DNA from: Halichondria panicea
Taxonomy: Eukaryota > Porifera > Demospongiae > Suberitida > Halichondriidae
DNA: 64,000 nt
Direction of reading: 5' to 3'
Assembly: GCF_963675165.1 (NCBI RefSeq)
Contig: NC_087381.1
Location: 2,542,001 to 2,606,000, forward strand
This document shows, piece after piece, positions 1-22,223 of this stretch; positions within the stretch are counted from its first letter, which is position 1; every line of letters begins with the position of its first letter. The notes beneath the pieces were generated by a model. It saw only the letters and a program-made list of their open reading frames with translations, was not told where the DNA came from and ran no database searches. A program made the translations under genes and the position numbers.

Positions 1-480
1 TAGGAATTGCTTCATTTCTTTCTGCTTTTGTAAGTTTGATATGCTTGATTCTGAAGCTCATTAATTATTATCACTTTGAAGGAGGTTTGATAGCAATTGA
101 TTGGACTGTTTCTGTACTTTACAAATCAATGCAAGGATTGATTGCTCAAAGTGTTGCCACTTCTGCAATTGCGTTTATTTGTTCCCAATCACCATACAGT
201 ATGAGGGGTTCTTACAGCATATATGGCCATTTTTGCTCCCCTGCATGGCTGTCGTTTTTGGTTTTGGTACACAAGTGTTTTATTGGAGAAATACACTTGT
301 GAGGCAAGTTGGTGTTTTCCTATTTCCTGGTGTGTAAAAGTAACTCTAAGCAGTATTGGACTAATCTTTTACTGTGTCATGGCTCGTTGGTACAAGAGAA
401 GAGTGAGGGGAGATGGTTATTTTGCACAGACAGACAATTGTGGAAGAAGTTTACGATCGTTATCTCACTCCAAGAGATAG
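1..480 (+). pseudogene. POT/SLC15-like transporter, 3' fragment, frameshifted
   Basis: This stretch matches the last ~160 codons of the intact transporter at 15973-17487 (shared residues include EGGLIAIDWTVS, ICSQSPYSMRG and YKRRVRGDGYFAQT). The reading frame is lost just after SPYSMRG near position 205, where the wording of the intact copies is altered, and again near 430, where four extra bases precede the conserved C-terminal end. The left part lies outside the window, so it cannot be told whether the 5' part is intact. It is a decayed outlying member of the POT array further right. Confidence 0.85.
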
Positions 481-795
481 TTAGTAACCAACTAATCGAC
501 TATGTCAGTTTAGTGAATGTAGTCACGTGACTCCCGTGGTTAATAATTATGTTTAACATCGCTATGTAATAGTACGTGCTATAGTCATCTTAGAAAGTTT
601 GTCCAGATCATGTACATTTATATTAGCAGGTGTTTACCAAGATATAAACAATCTGACTACAATTATTTGGCCGTGGATTGTCTCATTAATGTTTTGTGCA
701 TGTCTCGTACGTATACGTGATTATAGTGTAGTGTGTTTTAACTTCACGGTCTATAATTTGTACTCAGTTACCATTGATTTATGAAATGCTGTGAG

Positions 796-964
796 CAGTG
801 GAACCTCTGTTAACAACTACCTCCGAATAAAGGCCAGCTGCTATATAACGGCCAGGCACCCAGGTCCCAGTTTGTGTACAAAACAACCTCTCAACAAAGG
901 CCACCTCTGTATAAAGGCCAAAACATTGTTCCCCAAAGGTGTCCGTTATAGAGGGATTCCTCTG
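796..964 (-). repeat. MITE with CAGTGGAACC-type ends (copy 1)
   Basis: A ~169-bp non-coding element starting CAGTGGAACCTCTGTTAAC and ending, read in reverse, with CAGAGGAATCCCTCTATAAC. The same element in opposite orientation is at 60826-61021, where a TA target duplication is visible. The ends resemble those of pogo/Tigger-type elements. The 64-residue open frame across it is only the repeat read through. Confidence 0.75.
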
Positions 965-1828
965 TAATTCCAATAATAATTTTTTATTGACTGCTCCATA
1001 GCTTATAATTATGCATGCTCTCTGATTTAGAATACTGAAATGTTCTATAAAAATTAATTGCCTGGCTGCATGTGCTCACATCAAACATGCAGACAAAAGC
1101 TAACTTGGATGCTGAGATCCTTTGCATGGGAAAATCTCTAATACGTGATGATGCAACAATATCTTTGGTGAAATATCGCTGGTGAATCAATGGATGCAAT
1201 AATATATATACTGCATTGCATGCATCAAAGAAAGAGCACTGAGTCTTTATTGTTGTAAGCATTAGTCAACTTTCGAATTGACGATTCAGAAGCCCTTGAT
1301 GAATACATTTGTGAATCATCAATCATCGGCAATGCAGCCCTTAAAGTACTTCGCATACTTTTAGTTTCATTTGAATAATTGTGTCAATATAGCCAAAAAG
1401 TGCAGCATGCATGTACAAAGTGAAGATAACAGCAAAAAACTACTCAAAAATTTGCATATGTTCATGACATTGTAGATCGTTTGTGTTTGTGATATACTGA
1501 AATGGTGATAGACCAGAGTGTAGCACTCATATCAGCTAAGGTATAGGGTATAAATATTGCAACAAGAGTTATAATTAAACAGATCTCACAATTGGAGCAA
1601 TGTATATAAAAAGCACACACACAATAATTATAACAACAACAATTAATGCATATAATTATGTCTATTGCGTTCAATTCAGTGCAAAAGTCCTACACATAGC
1701 TATATACAGTCAGTCACTCGTAGATCACCGGGTCTGCATGTAAAGAAAGTACTATACATGAATTCCCGTTTTATTATGAACTAGCATAATTATGCAATCT
1801 AGTCTATACACAAGCTTGTATGTCAATA
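965..1828. other. no gene recognised; decayed POT leader module
   Basis: A+T-rich sequence without a credible exon. About 1275-1375 (CAGAAGCCCTTGATGAATAC, then TTTTAGTTTCATTTGA) is a degraded copy of the module repeated upstream of the POT genes. Nothing else was recognised. Confidence 0.5.
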
Positions 1829-12507
<10,679 letters not shown>

Positions 12508-14030
12508 TTCAGGCAGTTAGATCTACTTGCTTCCAATGAATGTCTCTGTAGCCAGTTACCTCACTACTTACACAAGGCTTGCAGTAGCAGCCACACAGCT
12601 TTAGTAACAACACTCTCACTATGTGGTAACTCTGACTAGCTAGTATTAAATTTTAGTGGTATCTACATATTTGTGGGTTTTAGTCTCTGTATTGGTTTCC
12701 TGTCTGTCTCGTTTTGTTATTAAGTCAGTGTTTTGTGCACATTGGAGTTGTATTCAGATGCTAGGTGAACCCCTGTCCCTATAGTCATAGTGCAGAGTAT
12801 ATATATATAAGCAGTGATCTAGAGTCTAGGCTATCAAAGATACAACACTCAACTTCTGCAATTACACATGCATAATGATATTATAGATTCACTTAAGTGT
12901 ACTGTGCAGGTTGACTCAAGGGGGAAGATTGGTGAGCCAATTCATAATTATACCTTTAGACAAGTCTTGTATGCATGCAGTAAATACATTAATTTTCCTA
13001 TAAAGACACAGTCAGTCTACAAGCGACAAGTATGAAATATGTATATAATTATAGCAACTGATACAATAGACTGCACTCCTCACCCATGCACTTATACCTA
13101 TATAGCCATCCACATATATTCTGATAATCGAAGTTCCAAATAACGCAAGACTTGTATGAAAAACCTCATTGATTAATAATATCTGCACTAAAACTGTTTC
13201 AAGAAATTTAATATCTTATATATATACCTGATTCTGGTATATGGAGTATTCTTCTCACCAACTCAGTATATATTATTATTATGACAACACTCATTGACAA
13301 ACTGACAGCTCTACAACTCATAAAGACATGCAGCTAGCAACATTCATTATTGGTCCCAGGAATGCACTCCTATATTCAATAGACACAATGGGGAACCACA
13401 CCCATGCAATCTAAGAATAACAACAATGCACACACCAGACCTGCAACACAACACCAGCTCACATTATACATATTCACCTGGGATGCTGTAGCATCAATAA
13501 TTGAAAGTACTTTGCAACCACTATATATAGGCCTTCATAGTTTTCCACAGTAGCAATATTTGAGTGTACATGTATAGGTACAGTTTTTGGGGGAGAATTA
13601 TTTATGCTCTCCTAAGGTTTTCCTCGCGTTACCATAGATACTGTAAAAAAAGCCAGTATGTCCGACTTTACTGAGCCTGACTATAGCTAGCTGTATCTGT
13701 TGCCTAGAGAGGATATTTGGAGTTGTTGCCCAGTGAGTGGGCAGATCACAGCAATCCAGTGCTCAGTATATGGCATGTTGCATCATTATACCATAATTAT
13801 ATTGCACTGCATTATATGGCATAAGTAGATTTCTGAAAGAGATATCCTTTTGGGGACTTATACCCCACCATCCCACCCAATAACCCCTTTTATAGGCTAC
13901 TACTTTTAAAACTAGAAGTGGGAAAAAAACCTAAAAATTTACTAAAATTCAGCAAAACTAATGAATACACCAAAACACAAGTATTTTATAATGACCAGTC
14001 AGACGAGTTTAACGTCATTGGGCAACAGGT
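12508..14030. other. intergenic; upstream side of the ROCO gene
   Basis: No exon recognised. The ROCO promoter should lie in the first few hundred bases; no TATA box or clear initiator was identified. The sequence is A+T-rich with short (TA)n stretches. Confidence 0.4.
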
Positions 14031-14133
14031 TAGTTATTGCAGGCGCCCTCGTGCAACATGCCATATATTGCACTGGATGACATAATACCCGAGGGCATTA
14101 TGTTGCACTCGTGCTGGGCAATAACAAGTATTA
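14030..14133. repeat. Foldback element (hairpin)
   Basis: Arms GTTATTGCAGGCGCCCTCGT and, read in reverse from the other side, GTTATTGCCCAGCACGAGTG pair, followed by the shared TGCAACAT. The loop is ~40 bp. Probable MITE. Confidence 0.7.
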
Positions 14134-15052
14134 AGGTGCATAATTATTATGCATGTGGGAATACCTATCACAATTAGTCTACACAAGCTTCTGCCATTAT
14201 TCGATATACAATTGGACAGTGTGGAGGACGAGATAGATACATAGATTATATATAGGTACTTGTAAACCAATTGAGCCTGAGGGCGCAAGCCAGAGATGGA
14301 AAGATTGGCTGTAATAATCTTGATTGAAAATGAAACCACATAGTGCATGACTGTATGTATGTACTTAAAGACAAATAAAGCTAATAATGACTATCAGAAT
14401 CAGACGAGAGCATAACTCCAATCCGTTACTGTTATAATTGTACATATAATTTTAGTAGGATTATAATGATCACATTAAAAGGTGGTTCATAGGACAACAA
14501 CTTCAAAATTGAAGCAATTGAGGAAGCACTTGACACTTAAATACTTAAGCTTGGTGTGCGAACATGGTACATTTAGTTTCATTTGATGAGAACCCACAAT
14601 CATATACACATAGCTGCATGTGTCGACTGATTGTGGTGAATACGGCAAAATTAACAATCTTATGGGACAATGCCGAGGCAATATTAATTAATTGATTGCT
14701 CCACGGCCTAAAGTAGGTGTATATTTCTGATATGACATCCCTTCTCTGTTAGAAAAAAATATGTTCCTGGAGAGAATAACTTCATGTGTCTGACTATAGG
14801 ATACTGATATCCCTAAAAAGTAAGTAAGGATTAATTATTCATTTTTATGTGATTAGGACACATCAAAAAACCAGAGAAAGTTTCCATATATGGAAAGACC
14901 AATCAAATTTTATGTTGAAAAAAGGGTTGACTTTGTTATTCAGAAGCACCTGGTGAATCCCTTGTTATTCATAAATGCAGCTGTTAGTCTGAATCATAAT
15001 ACTTTTAGTTTCATGTCAACCCACATACATGTAGTTGTGGTGAATGGTAGCC

Positions 15053-15107
15053 TTGAATCCAGGCCGATTAGTATTTTAATCAGCCGGCCTGGATTCAAGG
15101 CTAGGTG
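15053..15107. repeat. Foldback MITE, GGCCTGGATTCAAGGCTA arms
   Basis: Short palindrome with arms TAGCCTTGAATCCAGGCC and GGCCTGGATTCAAGGCTA around a small loop. A relative of the 8-bp-TSD element at 54754-54854. The equivalent at 27378-27434 shows it predates the duplication. Confidence 0.8.
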
Positions 15108-15353
15108 AATGATGGCCTATATACCGTATAGCGGGTATATTTCGAGGGTATTAATTTTCGCAGATTAACCGTTAGAAAGGTTTTCGCGGATTTATTTTTT
15201 GCGAATTAGTAGCCTTTCTGCAGCATGATTAATTATATAATTATGTACGTACCAAAAGCAAATATGAGACAGTAGCTAATTATTTTAATGCACATGGATG
15301 CGCGATAGACTGTACACTCGTTATGATAAAAACCGACCATCACACATTCTATA

Positions 15354-15534
15354 TACCGTATAGCGGGTTATTTTCGTATATTTCGATTTATAGAGCATCC
15401 ACACGAAAATGAAATTATTGCACGTATATAAGGTTCAACATCACTATAATTATTGAGCTGTACGAATTTTTTAAATAAGCAAATGGTAGTTCATACAAAT
15501 TTGCACTAATGAAAATTACCCGCTATATACGGTA
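15354..15534. repeat. MITE with TACCGTATAGCGGGT ends
   Basis: Inverted ends TACCGTATAGCGGGTTATTT and, in reverse, TACCGTATATAGCGGGTAAT, ~180 bp apart, no coding capacity. Sister copies sit at 27751-27929 and, more degraded, near 18794-18957 and 30820-30985. Confidence 0.8.
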
Positions 15535-15972
15535 CTAATCAGTCTGGCGATAAGAAAGTTAGCATGCACCTCTGTGTTGAAAGGCCCTTTGAAATGACGT
15601 ACGTAGCACTTTCGTGAGCATAAAAAGGTTCATGGGACAAAAATTCTATCGATTATTCAGAAGCAATTGAGGAAGCACTTGAGACGCTTGTGAATCTTTC
15701 AAAAATGTAGTTACGGCATGTGTGCAAACTTTTAGTTTCATTTGAGAACTCACAATCATATACATGTAGCTGCAGCCATGCTTGTGTCAATGACACAGAT
15801 TAATTAACTTCGATTGTTTTAGAAGCACTTGATGAATATTTGCTTGTAAAGCATTCAGAAATGCAGCCCTACTGTGTGCGTGCTAAGTTTCATGTGAGAA
15901 GTCAATAAATGTAGCTGCTTGTGTCAATGCAACAGATTGTAGTCAATTCGAATTTGAACGTATGGTTCAACC

Positions 15973-17487
15973 ATGAAGTGCAAGTACAGAATGAGGTGGT
16001 TCTATTCCAAAGGAGCACTACTTGTTTTGTTCTGGTTACTGCTTGTTACATTTGTTATCATATCAATGATGAGTGTCTTGCCTTCCACAAAATATTCAAC
16101 AGATGGCTACTGGGTATACGGTGCTTCATTGCTTCTGTCAATTTTGACGGTGCCACTAACAGGATGGCTGGCTGACGCAAAGTTTGGAAACTATAAAGTA
16201 GTAAGATTTGGTGTATGGCTTTTATTCCTTGCTACTGTTTTTAATTGCGTCTATAACTTAATTGCACCGTTTGTAGGTAACACTTTGGTTCTGAGATCGT
16301 TTGTGTTTGTTATATACAGTTCGTTTTTGGTAGGAGGTGTTGGTTGCTCTTTAGTATTGTTTCAACTGGGTATGGATCAGATGCCTGATGCTTCAAGCTC
16401 CAGCATTAGCAGCTTTATCACTTGGTTTGTATATTGTGCTATATTAGGAAGCTATTTAAGCAATGTTTTATATACTCTGAAGGTAGACTGTTTGGATGAT
16501 TCATTGTTTACCAACTACCAACAGGTTTGGAGCTTGCTTCTTGTTCTGTCTTTAAGCTGTGTTCTTATTTCGGATTTTTGTCTCTCCAAAAATTGGCTAA
16601 TAATTGAACCAAAATCACCAAACTCCCTCAGAACCATCTACCAAGTTCTCAAGTTTGCAGCCAAGCACAAAGCTCCCCTCAATCGCAGTGCTCTCACATA
16701 CTGGGAGGAAGACATGCCTTCAAGAGTTGACTTGGGAAAGTCGAGATATGGTGGTCCATTTACTACAGAGCAAGTTGAAGATGTAAAGACTATGTTTCGT
16801 ATTTTCCTGGTAGGCTTGTCATTAATGGTGATTGGCTTATCTACCTTGCATCCATACTATATCGATATACCCAGTGGCCTGAACAAATGTAATTCAAATA
16901 TAGTGAGATCATTTTCATTTAATGTGAGTTTATGTTTTATACTTTGGACTTTATTGCACGAGTTTCTAATATTTCCACTGCTTAGAGACAGGCTTCCAAG
17001 TATTTTAAAGAGGATAGGAATTGCTTCATTTCTTTTTGTTGTCGTTAGTTTGATATGCCTGATTCTGAGCCTCATTAATTATCACTTTGAAGGAGGTTTG
17101 ATAGCAATTGATTGGACCGTTTTTGCACTTTACGGATCAATGCAAGGATTGATTACTCAAACTTTTGCCACTTCAGCACTTGAATTTATTTGTTCCCAAT
17201 CACCATACAGCATGAGAGGTCTTCTCACAGCATGTATAGCGGTCTTAGTTATTTCGTCTTCCATATTCAGTTCTGGTACAACTTTTTTATTGGAGAAATA
17301 CACTTGTGAGGCAAGTTGTTGTTTTCCTATTTCTTGGTGTGTGGAAGTAACTCTAAGCAGTATTGGACTAATCTTTTACTGTGTTGTGGCTCGTCGGTAC
17401 AAGAGAAGAGTGAGGGGAGATGGTTATTTTGCACAGACAATTGTGGAAGAAGTTTACGATCGTTATCTCACTCCAAGAGACAACTAG
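15973..17487 (+). CDS. POT/PTR2 (SLC15-like) transporter, copy A
   Basis: Single-exon gene of 504 residues, a polytopic membrane protein with about 12 hydrophobic segments. The MFS loop motif GWLADAKFG sits near residues 63-71 between segments 2 and 3. The region FQLGMDQMPDASSSS resembles the POT-family FGxDQ motif. The central loop KHKAPLNRSALTY ... GGPFTTEQVEDVKTMF matches what I know of invertebrate SLC15-type carriers. Family members move di/tripeptides or related solutes with protons; the substrate here is unknown. The ExxERF motif usual in helix 1 is absent. The start chosen (MKCKYRMRW) is shared by the other intact copies. No intron is needed. The C-terminal 46 residues are identical in copies A, B and C. 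Confidence 0.85.
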   Translation: MKCKYRMRWFYSKGALLVLFWLLLVTFVIISMMSVLPSTKYSTDGYWVYGASLLLSILTVPLTGWLADAKFGNYKVVRFGVWLLFLATVFNCVYNLIAPFVGNTLVLRSFVFVIYSSFLVGGVGCSLVLFQLGMDQMPDASSSSISSFITWFVYCAILGSYLSNVLYTLKVDCLDDSLFTNYQQVWSLLLVLSLSCVLISDFCLSKNWLIIEPKSPNSLRTIYQVLKFAAKHKAPLNRSALTYWEEDMPSRVDLGKSRYGGPFTTEQVEDVKTMFRIFLVGLSLMVIGLSTLHPYYIDIPSGLNKCNSNIVRSFSFNVSLCFILWTLLHEFLIFPLLRDRLPSILKRIGIASFLFVVVSLICLILSLINYHFEGGLIAIDWTVFALYGSMQGLITQTFATSALEFICSQSPYSMRGLLTACIAVLVISSSIFSSGTTFLLEKYTCEASCCFPISWCVEVTLSSIGLIFYCVVARRYKRRVRGDGYFAQTIVEEVYDRYLTPRDN

Positions 17488-19572
17488 CTAGAGACAGACT
17501 GTAACATGTATAATTATATAGGTATTACAACTTTAGCAGTCATTACTATAATTATTATCATAGCTAGTGCATGCATGCATGTTGCTTTGCTTTATATTTG
17601 TGTATCATACACAAAAACATGTACATACTATGTACATGTTTTTAAGAGGTGTTCAGGGAGAAAATATCACACTTGAACAGCTAGGTGCTTGCTGGTGAGT
17701 AGTATACTATGCTGTTATCTGTAAAACCAGCGTGCATTCCGACCGTGTTGTTAATTCGTGTGTACACCGATGAAGTTGTAGTATAACCGAGTTACTTCAT
17801 CTCATTAGTTTCATCAGCTCGCAAAGAATGGCACTTTTCTTTATAGGATTGTGTGGTTCACCATACCTTATAGCAGGTATAAGGTTTTGAAACTGAGACA
17901 ATTGAACTATTATTGTCGATTTAAAATTTTAAACTTGACGATAGCATAGCATATCATTATTTATCACGTGGGATATGATGAAATGGTTATCAAACGGGAT
18001 ACCATTCTTTTCTCCTTAGCTTAAATCTGTATTTTATGTGGAGTGTGGCTGCAACTTCATGCATTGCCTACTGATGTGGCCGGGACTGAGTAGTAGACTG
18101 TAGTGAGCTAATTAATTTGTATAGGAAGAGAGACTCTGCATTACAATACAAAAGCCCAAGAATTAAGTTCGTATATGTAAAATTTTTATGGTCCAAACGA
18201 CCTCACTCAACGATTCCCCCTCCTTTTCTATAGTGTCGTAACCAGTAGAACACATGCATGCATGCATCCACAAATTATTGCTATTCTTGTTGGGTAGGGT
18301 AGGACATTCACTGATATGCTGGGCCTCACCAGATCCTAGAGGGACATGTACAATTTTCACACTGCAACAAATTGCCTGGTGCATAGTGGCCACTATGCAC
18401 CAGGTACTTTCAGGCACTGATTTGTTGCTTGCAACTGTTATAAGCAACCAGTTAGGGGTTAATTGGTAGATTATGCTGGCATAATTTTTGTATAATAGGC
18501 ACATTTTTTGGTGAGAATTATGCTGGCATAATGGGCATCTTTAGAATTATGAGAATTAGGTTTGGAGGTTAATTATCTCCTTGGCATTCTAGATAGAGTT
18601 TTGCATGTGGCCATTATTTATAGTTTGATGTTATTTGTGCGACAACATGGAGTTTATGTTGTGCTTTCTTATGGAGGAATAATGAGGAATGGATATTTGA
18701 GAATAATGCTGCTAACATGAGCTTAATGCACATGTGCATGCAGTAGATTTAACACTCGTTATAATATATGACAAAACAACGACCATCACATTTCTACCAT
18801 AATTTATAGCGGGTTATTTTCGTATGGTAGAAAGTATATTTCGTTTTGTAATTGCACTGCAATTGGTTCAACATCATTATATTGAGCTGTACGAATATTA
18901 AATGAGTATCAGTTCATACACAAATTTGCACCAATGAAAACTATCCGCTATACCGTACTAAGAAAATAGCACTTTCATGAGTATTCACCACTGTTAAAAA
19001 GGTTTATAGGAGTTCTTCGTTGAAGCAATTGAGGAAGCACTTCACGTTTGGAATCATATACCTACTGTGCAAACATTTATTTTCATTTGATAAAACCCAC
19101 AATCGTATACACGTAGCTGCATGTGTCAATGCCTGGACTGATTGTGGTGAATACGGCAATCTTATAGGACAATGCCGAGGTAATTAATTGATCCACAGCT
19201 AAGGTATAGGTGTATATTTTTATGTCTTCTGATAATTATAACATACCTTCTCTGTTTGTCAAAACAAAAGATGTTGCCGGGAAAAGCTTAAGTCATGTCT
19301 GACTAGGATGCTGAAACCCCTAAAAAGTAAGTACTCACTGTACGGATATAAAGTTTCCACGTCTATATGTTGAAAGGCCAATAAAATGTTATGTTGAAAA
19401 GGGTATTCAGAAGTACTTTGCTTATTCATAAATGTAGCTGTTAGTCTGCACTACTTCTGAATGATAGTTTTAATTTCACATAGAATGTCAACCCACATAA
19501 ATGTAGCTGCTTGTGTCAGTGCTGCCACAGGTTGTAGTGAATACGGCAAAGTTGAACGTATATGGTTTAACC
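17488..19572. other. POT intergenic spacer with R2 repeat, MITE and leader modules
   Basis: No gene. About 18180-18790 is dispersed repeat R2, also at 30190-30800 and 53330-54260, recognisable by AATTATCTCCTTGGCATTCT and GACAACATGGAGTTTATGTT. A degraded TACCGTATAGCGGGT MITE lies near 18794-18957. Leader modules follow at about 19015-19140 and 19370-19560, just before the broken transporter copy. Confidence 0.7.
18375..18404. repeat. Perfect 30-bp palindrome
   Basis: Arm CCTGGTGCATAGTGG is followed directly by its exact reverse complement with no loop. The duplicate at about 30383-30416 has gained a substitution and a TATA insertion at the centre. Confidence 0.9.
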
Positions 19573-19945
19573 ATGAAGTGCAAGTACAGAGTGAGGTGGT
19601 TCTATTCCAAAGGAGCCCTATACTTGTTCTGCTCTGGTTTCTGCTTATTATCTTTGTCATTGTATCAATGATGAGTGTCTTGCTAATTGCTTTTATAGTT
19701 TAATTGCACCGTTTGTAGGTAGTCCTTTGGTTCTGAAACCGTTTGTGTTTGTGATCTATACAGATAGGAGGTGCTGGATGCTCTTTTAATTAGTATTGTT
19801 TCAACTGGGTCAGTTGCCTGATGCTTCAAGCTCCAGCATTAGCAGCTTTATCACTTGGTTTGTATGTTGTGGTATATCGGGAACCTATGCGGTGTTTTAT
19901 ATACTTCAAAGGCTTATACTGTTTGAATGACTCAAGCACAACATG
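19573..19945 (+). pseudogene. POT transporter, internally deleted copy
   Basis: Begins with the same ATG as the intact copies (MKCKYRVRWFYSKGA) but has two extra bases after GGAGCCCTAT. It then jumps from the first membrane segment (MMSVL) to the third (LIAPFVG), missing roughly 160 bases. It keeps DASSSSISSFITWF and stops at the GLNDS-like stretch before the central loop. The equivalent copy in unit 2 is at 31150-31650 with the same internal deletion, so the damage predates the duplication. Confidence 0.85.
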
Positions 19946-20933
19946 TGTTATAATAATTATAATTATACCGTATCACTGGAAAGTTTGGTGGGTGTTTTAA
20001 TTTGGCCATTACATCCTCATATTTAACACAGTTCTCGGTATTTAAACTGGCCCAGTTAATTATACTGTATACACTGTATCCAGCTATGCACCATGACATA
20101 TTATACGCACTGCTCTTCCTTTGATCTCAGAGGTCAAAAGGCAACAAGTATACACATTCACAGCATGAATAACAACTGAGTCAAATTAATTTCTGCAGTT
20201 GTGCTTCTGATTATAGCATCAAACAGTCAATACTCTTTCAACAGCTGCTGATGATGGCTGCATGCGTGTACTGTACTAGCAACACAATGCAATTTGCCAT
20301 GCATGCATGCACTAGTGAGAAAACGCAATTTGCCACTAGTGAGAACATTGCTAGAATGCTCACATTAAGAATGTTCTGGATCTTCATGCGTATAATCATG
20401 TGCTGAGATCCATGAAGTAGTGATAATACTGAGTGCATGGGAAAGGTTTATGGTTAAAATACACCCATATGATATATTGAACCACATCAAAGAAAGAGAA
20501 AGATATAACACCACCTTTGTGTTGAAAGGTTCTTTGGGAAACTTCCCGGTATTTACTAAGTGAATTTGATGTAGCTATTATAATAATAGCACTTTCAAAT
20601 TGGGGAAATTTTGCTTGTGAATCAATTGATTTTCAATGCACATGCATGCAGGCTAATGAATTTTAATGAGGCTCATCATTCAATAACCGTTAGCAAGAAA
20701 GATAAAATTTTTTCTGTTTTATCGAGGTTTGATAATCAATATAAATACACACAACACAACACTCATTTTTATACCGTCAATAAGAAAGTTAGACTTTATG
20801 TTGAAAGCCTTTCCAAAGCCCTTTGGAAAACCTTCCAATGCATAACATTAATTATCGATACAGCACTTGGTGAATACATGTGTGAATCATTGGAATTGCT
20901 GCCTCACTCTATATATGGCATACCTTTAGTTTC

Positions 20934-21807
20934 ATTCTGGTTTCTGCTTATCACCTTTGTCATCACATCAATGCTCAAAGTTTTTCCGAGTCCTTCCACA
21001 ACATTAACAAATGATTTATACACTTGGATGTATGTTGTTTTATTAATTCTGTCGCTTTTGGTTGGGCCACTGACAGGATGGCTGGCTGATGCTAAGTTTG
21101 GAAACTATAAAGTAGTAAGATTTGGTGTATGGCTTTTATTTCTTGCTACTGTTCTTAATTGCTTCTATCACTTAATTGCAGACAACACTAGTACTTTGGC
21201 CCTGAGATTATTATTGTTTGTGATATACATTTTGTTTTTTGCAGGATGTGTTAGTTCCTTTTTGGTATTGTTTCAACTGGGTATGGATCAGATGCCTGAT
21301 GCTTCAAGCTCCAGCATTAGCAGCTATATCACTTGGTTTATTTGTAGTGGTGTATTGGGAGCTTATTTTGGCAATTTCTTATATACTTTGAAATTGTTCT
21401 GTTTGTAGGATGTTTCATGGTACTCCAACTACCAACAGGTTTGGAGCTTGCTTCTTGTTCTGTCTTTAAGCTGTGTTCTTATTTTGGATTTTTGTCTCTC
21501 CCGAAAATGGCTAATAATTGAACCAAAGTCACCAAACTCTCTCAGAACCATCTACCAAGTTCTCAAGTTTGCAGCCAAGCACAAAGCTCCCCTAAATCAC
21601 AGTGCTCTCACATACTGGGAGGAAGACATTCCTTCAAGGGGATGGACCTGGGAAAGTCGAGATATGGTGGTCCATTCACTACAGAGCAAGTTGAAGATGT
21701 AAAGACCATGTTTCGTAATTTCCTGGTAGGCTTGTCATTAATGGTGATTGGCTTGCCTATTTCCTTGCATCCAGGCTATTTTGATATACCCAGTAGTCTG
21801 AACATTG
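20934..21807 (+). pseudogene. POT transporter copy D, multiply broken
   Basis: Counterpart of the intact gene at 32910-34430. Four lesions are visible: (1) the start codon and first ~25 codons are deleted, joining the leader module (TTTAGTTTCA) straight to TTCTGGTTTCTGCTT in helix 1; (2) CAG to TAG at 21406-21408, giving a stop after LKLFCL; (3) extra bases at about 21629 (AAGGGGATGG against AAGAATGG), shifting the frame; (4) loss of everything after SSLN at 21807, where an R1 repeat begins. The open frame running in from 20611 is leader sequence read through. Confidence 0.9.
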
Positions 21808-22140
21808 TGCTTATGCGCGGCGAGGCATACGATAGTGTGTGTGTGTGTGTGTGTGTGTGCGGTGTGTAGACTGCTATAGCTGGTCAAGGGTCAATTACGT
21901 ACAAGTATGAGCTTCTATAAATATATAGGCTTCTATAGTCATGATTTCAAAATGTGGATTTCAAATTACGCTTCGTTCTCAAGTTATGGCTATAGTTTTG
22001 CTTATAATTATACTTTAAAGCCTATTGCAGTATTTTCTGACTCGTGTGTAGCAAAATCTGTCGATATAATTTGGCTATTTTACTTAGTTGGTTTAGTTCT
22101 GCACTAGAACACTAACTATTGGTAGCTACAAGAGTGAGAA
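21808..22140 (+). repeat. Dispersed repeat R1, copy joined to POT-D
   Basis: Starts TTATGCGCGGCGAGGCATAC, has a short (TG)n run and then AGACTGCTATAGCTG and TATAGGCTTCTATAGTCATG, as in the copy at 51220. It truncates the POT copy and abuts the caspase-like pseudogene. Confidence 0.75.
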
Positions 22141-22223
22141 AAGCTACTTTACCGTATCCTAAGTCATCTCATGAAAATAAACCATGCATGCATGTATTGA
22201 TACACCTTATTCTACATTGTGTA

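Larger units (their letters stand above)
14500..15960 (+). repeat. Iterated ~130-bp leader modules upstream of POT-A
   Basis: A module carrying GAAGCAATTGAGGAAGCACTT or TCAGAAGCACTTGATGAAT, then TTTTAGTTTCATTTGA, then CACAATCATATACA and GTAGCTGCATGTGTC, occurs at least four times (about 14500-14645, 14925-15050, 15650-15795, 15815-15960). The last one runs into the transporter start. The same modules precede every other POT copy. No function is known to me. Confidence 0.7.
14391..21807 (+). repeat. Segmental duplication, unit 1 (POT-A plus broken POT-D)
   Basis: From CAGACGAGAGCATAACTCCA onward this unit runs parallel to 26744-33850: the same leader modules, MITE, intact POT gene, R2 repeat, internally deleted POT copy, and a second POT copy with its own leader. 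The order and even the intergenic wording are kept, with small indels. In unit 1 the second POT copy is broken and cut off at 21807 by an R1 repeat; in unit 2 it is intact. Confidence 0.85.

Noticed and set aside
779..973. 64-residue open frame with a similar one at 60812-61003
   Set aside because: The similarity is between two copies of a short inverted-repeat element, in opposite orientation, not between proteins.
20611..21408. 265-residue open frame as a complete POT gene with a novel N-terminus
   Set aside because: The N-terminal ~105 residues are leader-module DNA fused by a deletion, and the frame ends at a TAG that replaces CAG of the intact copy.
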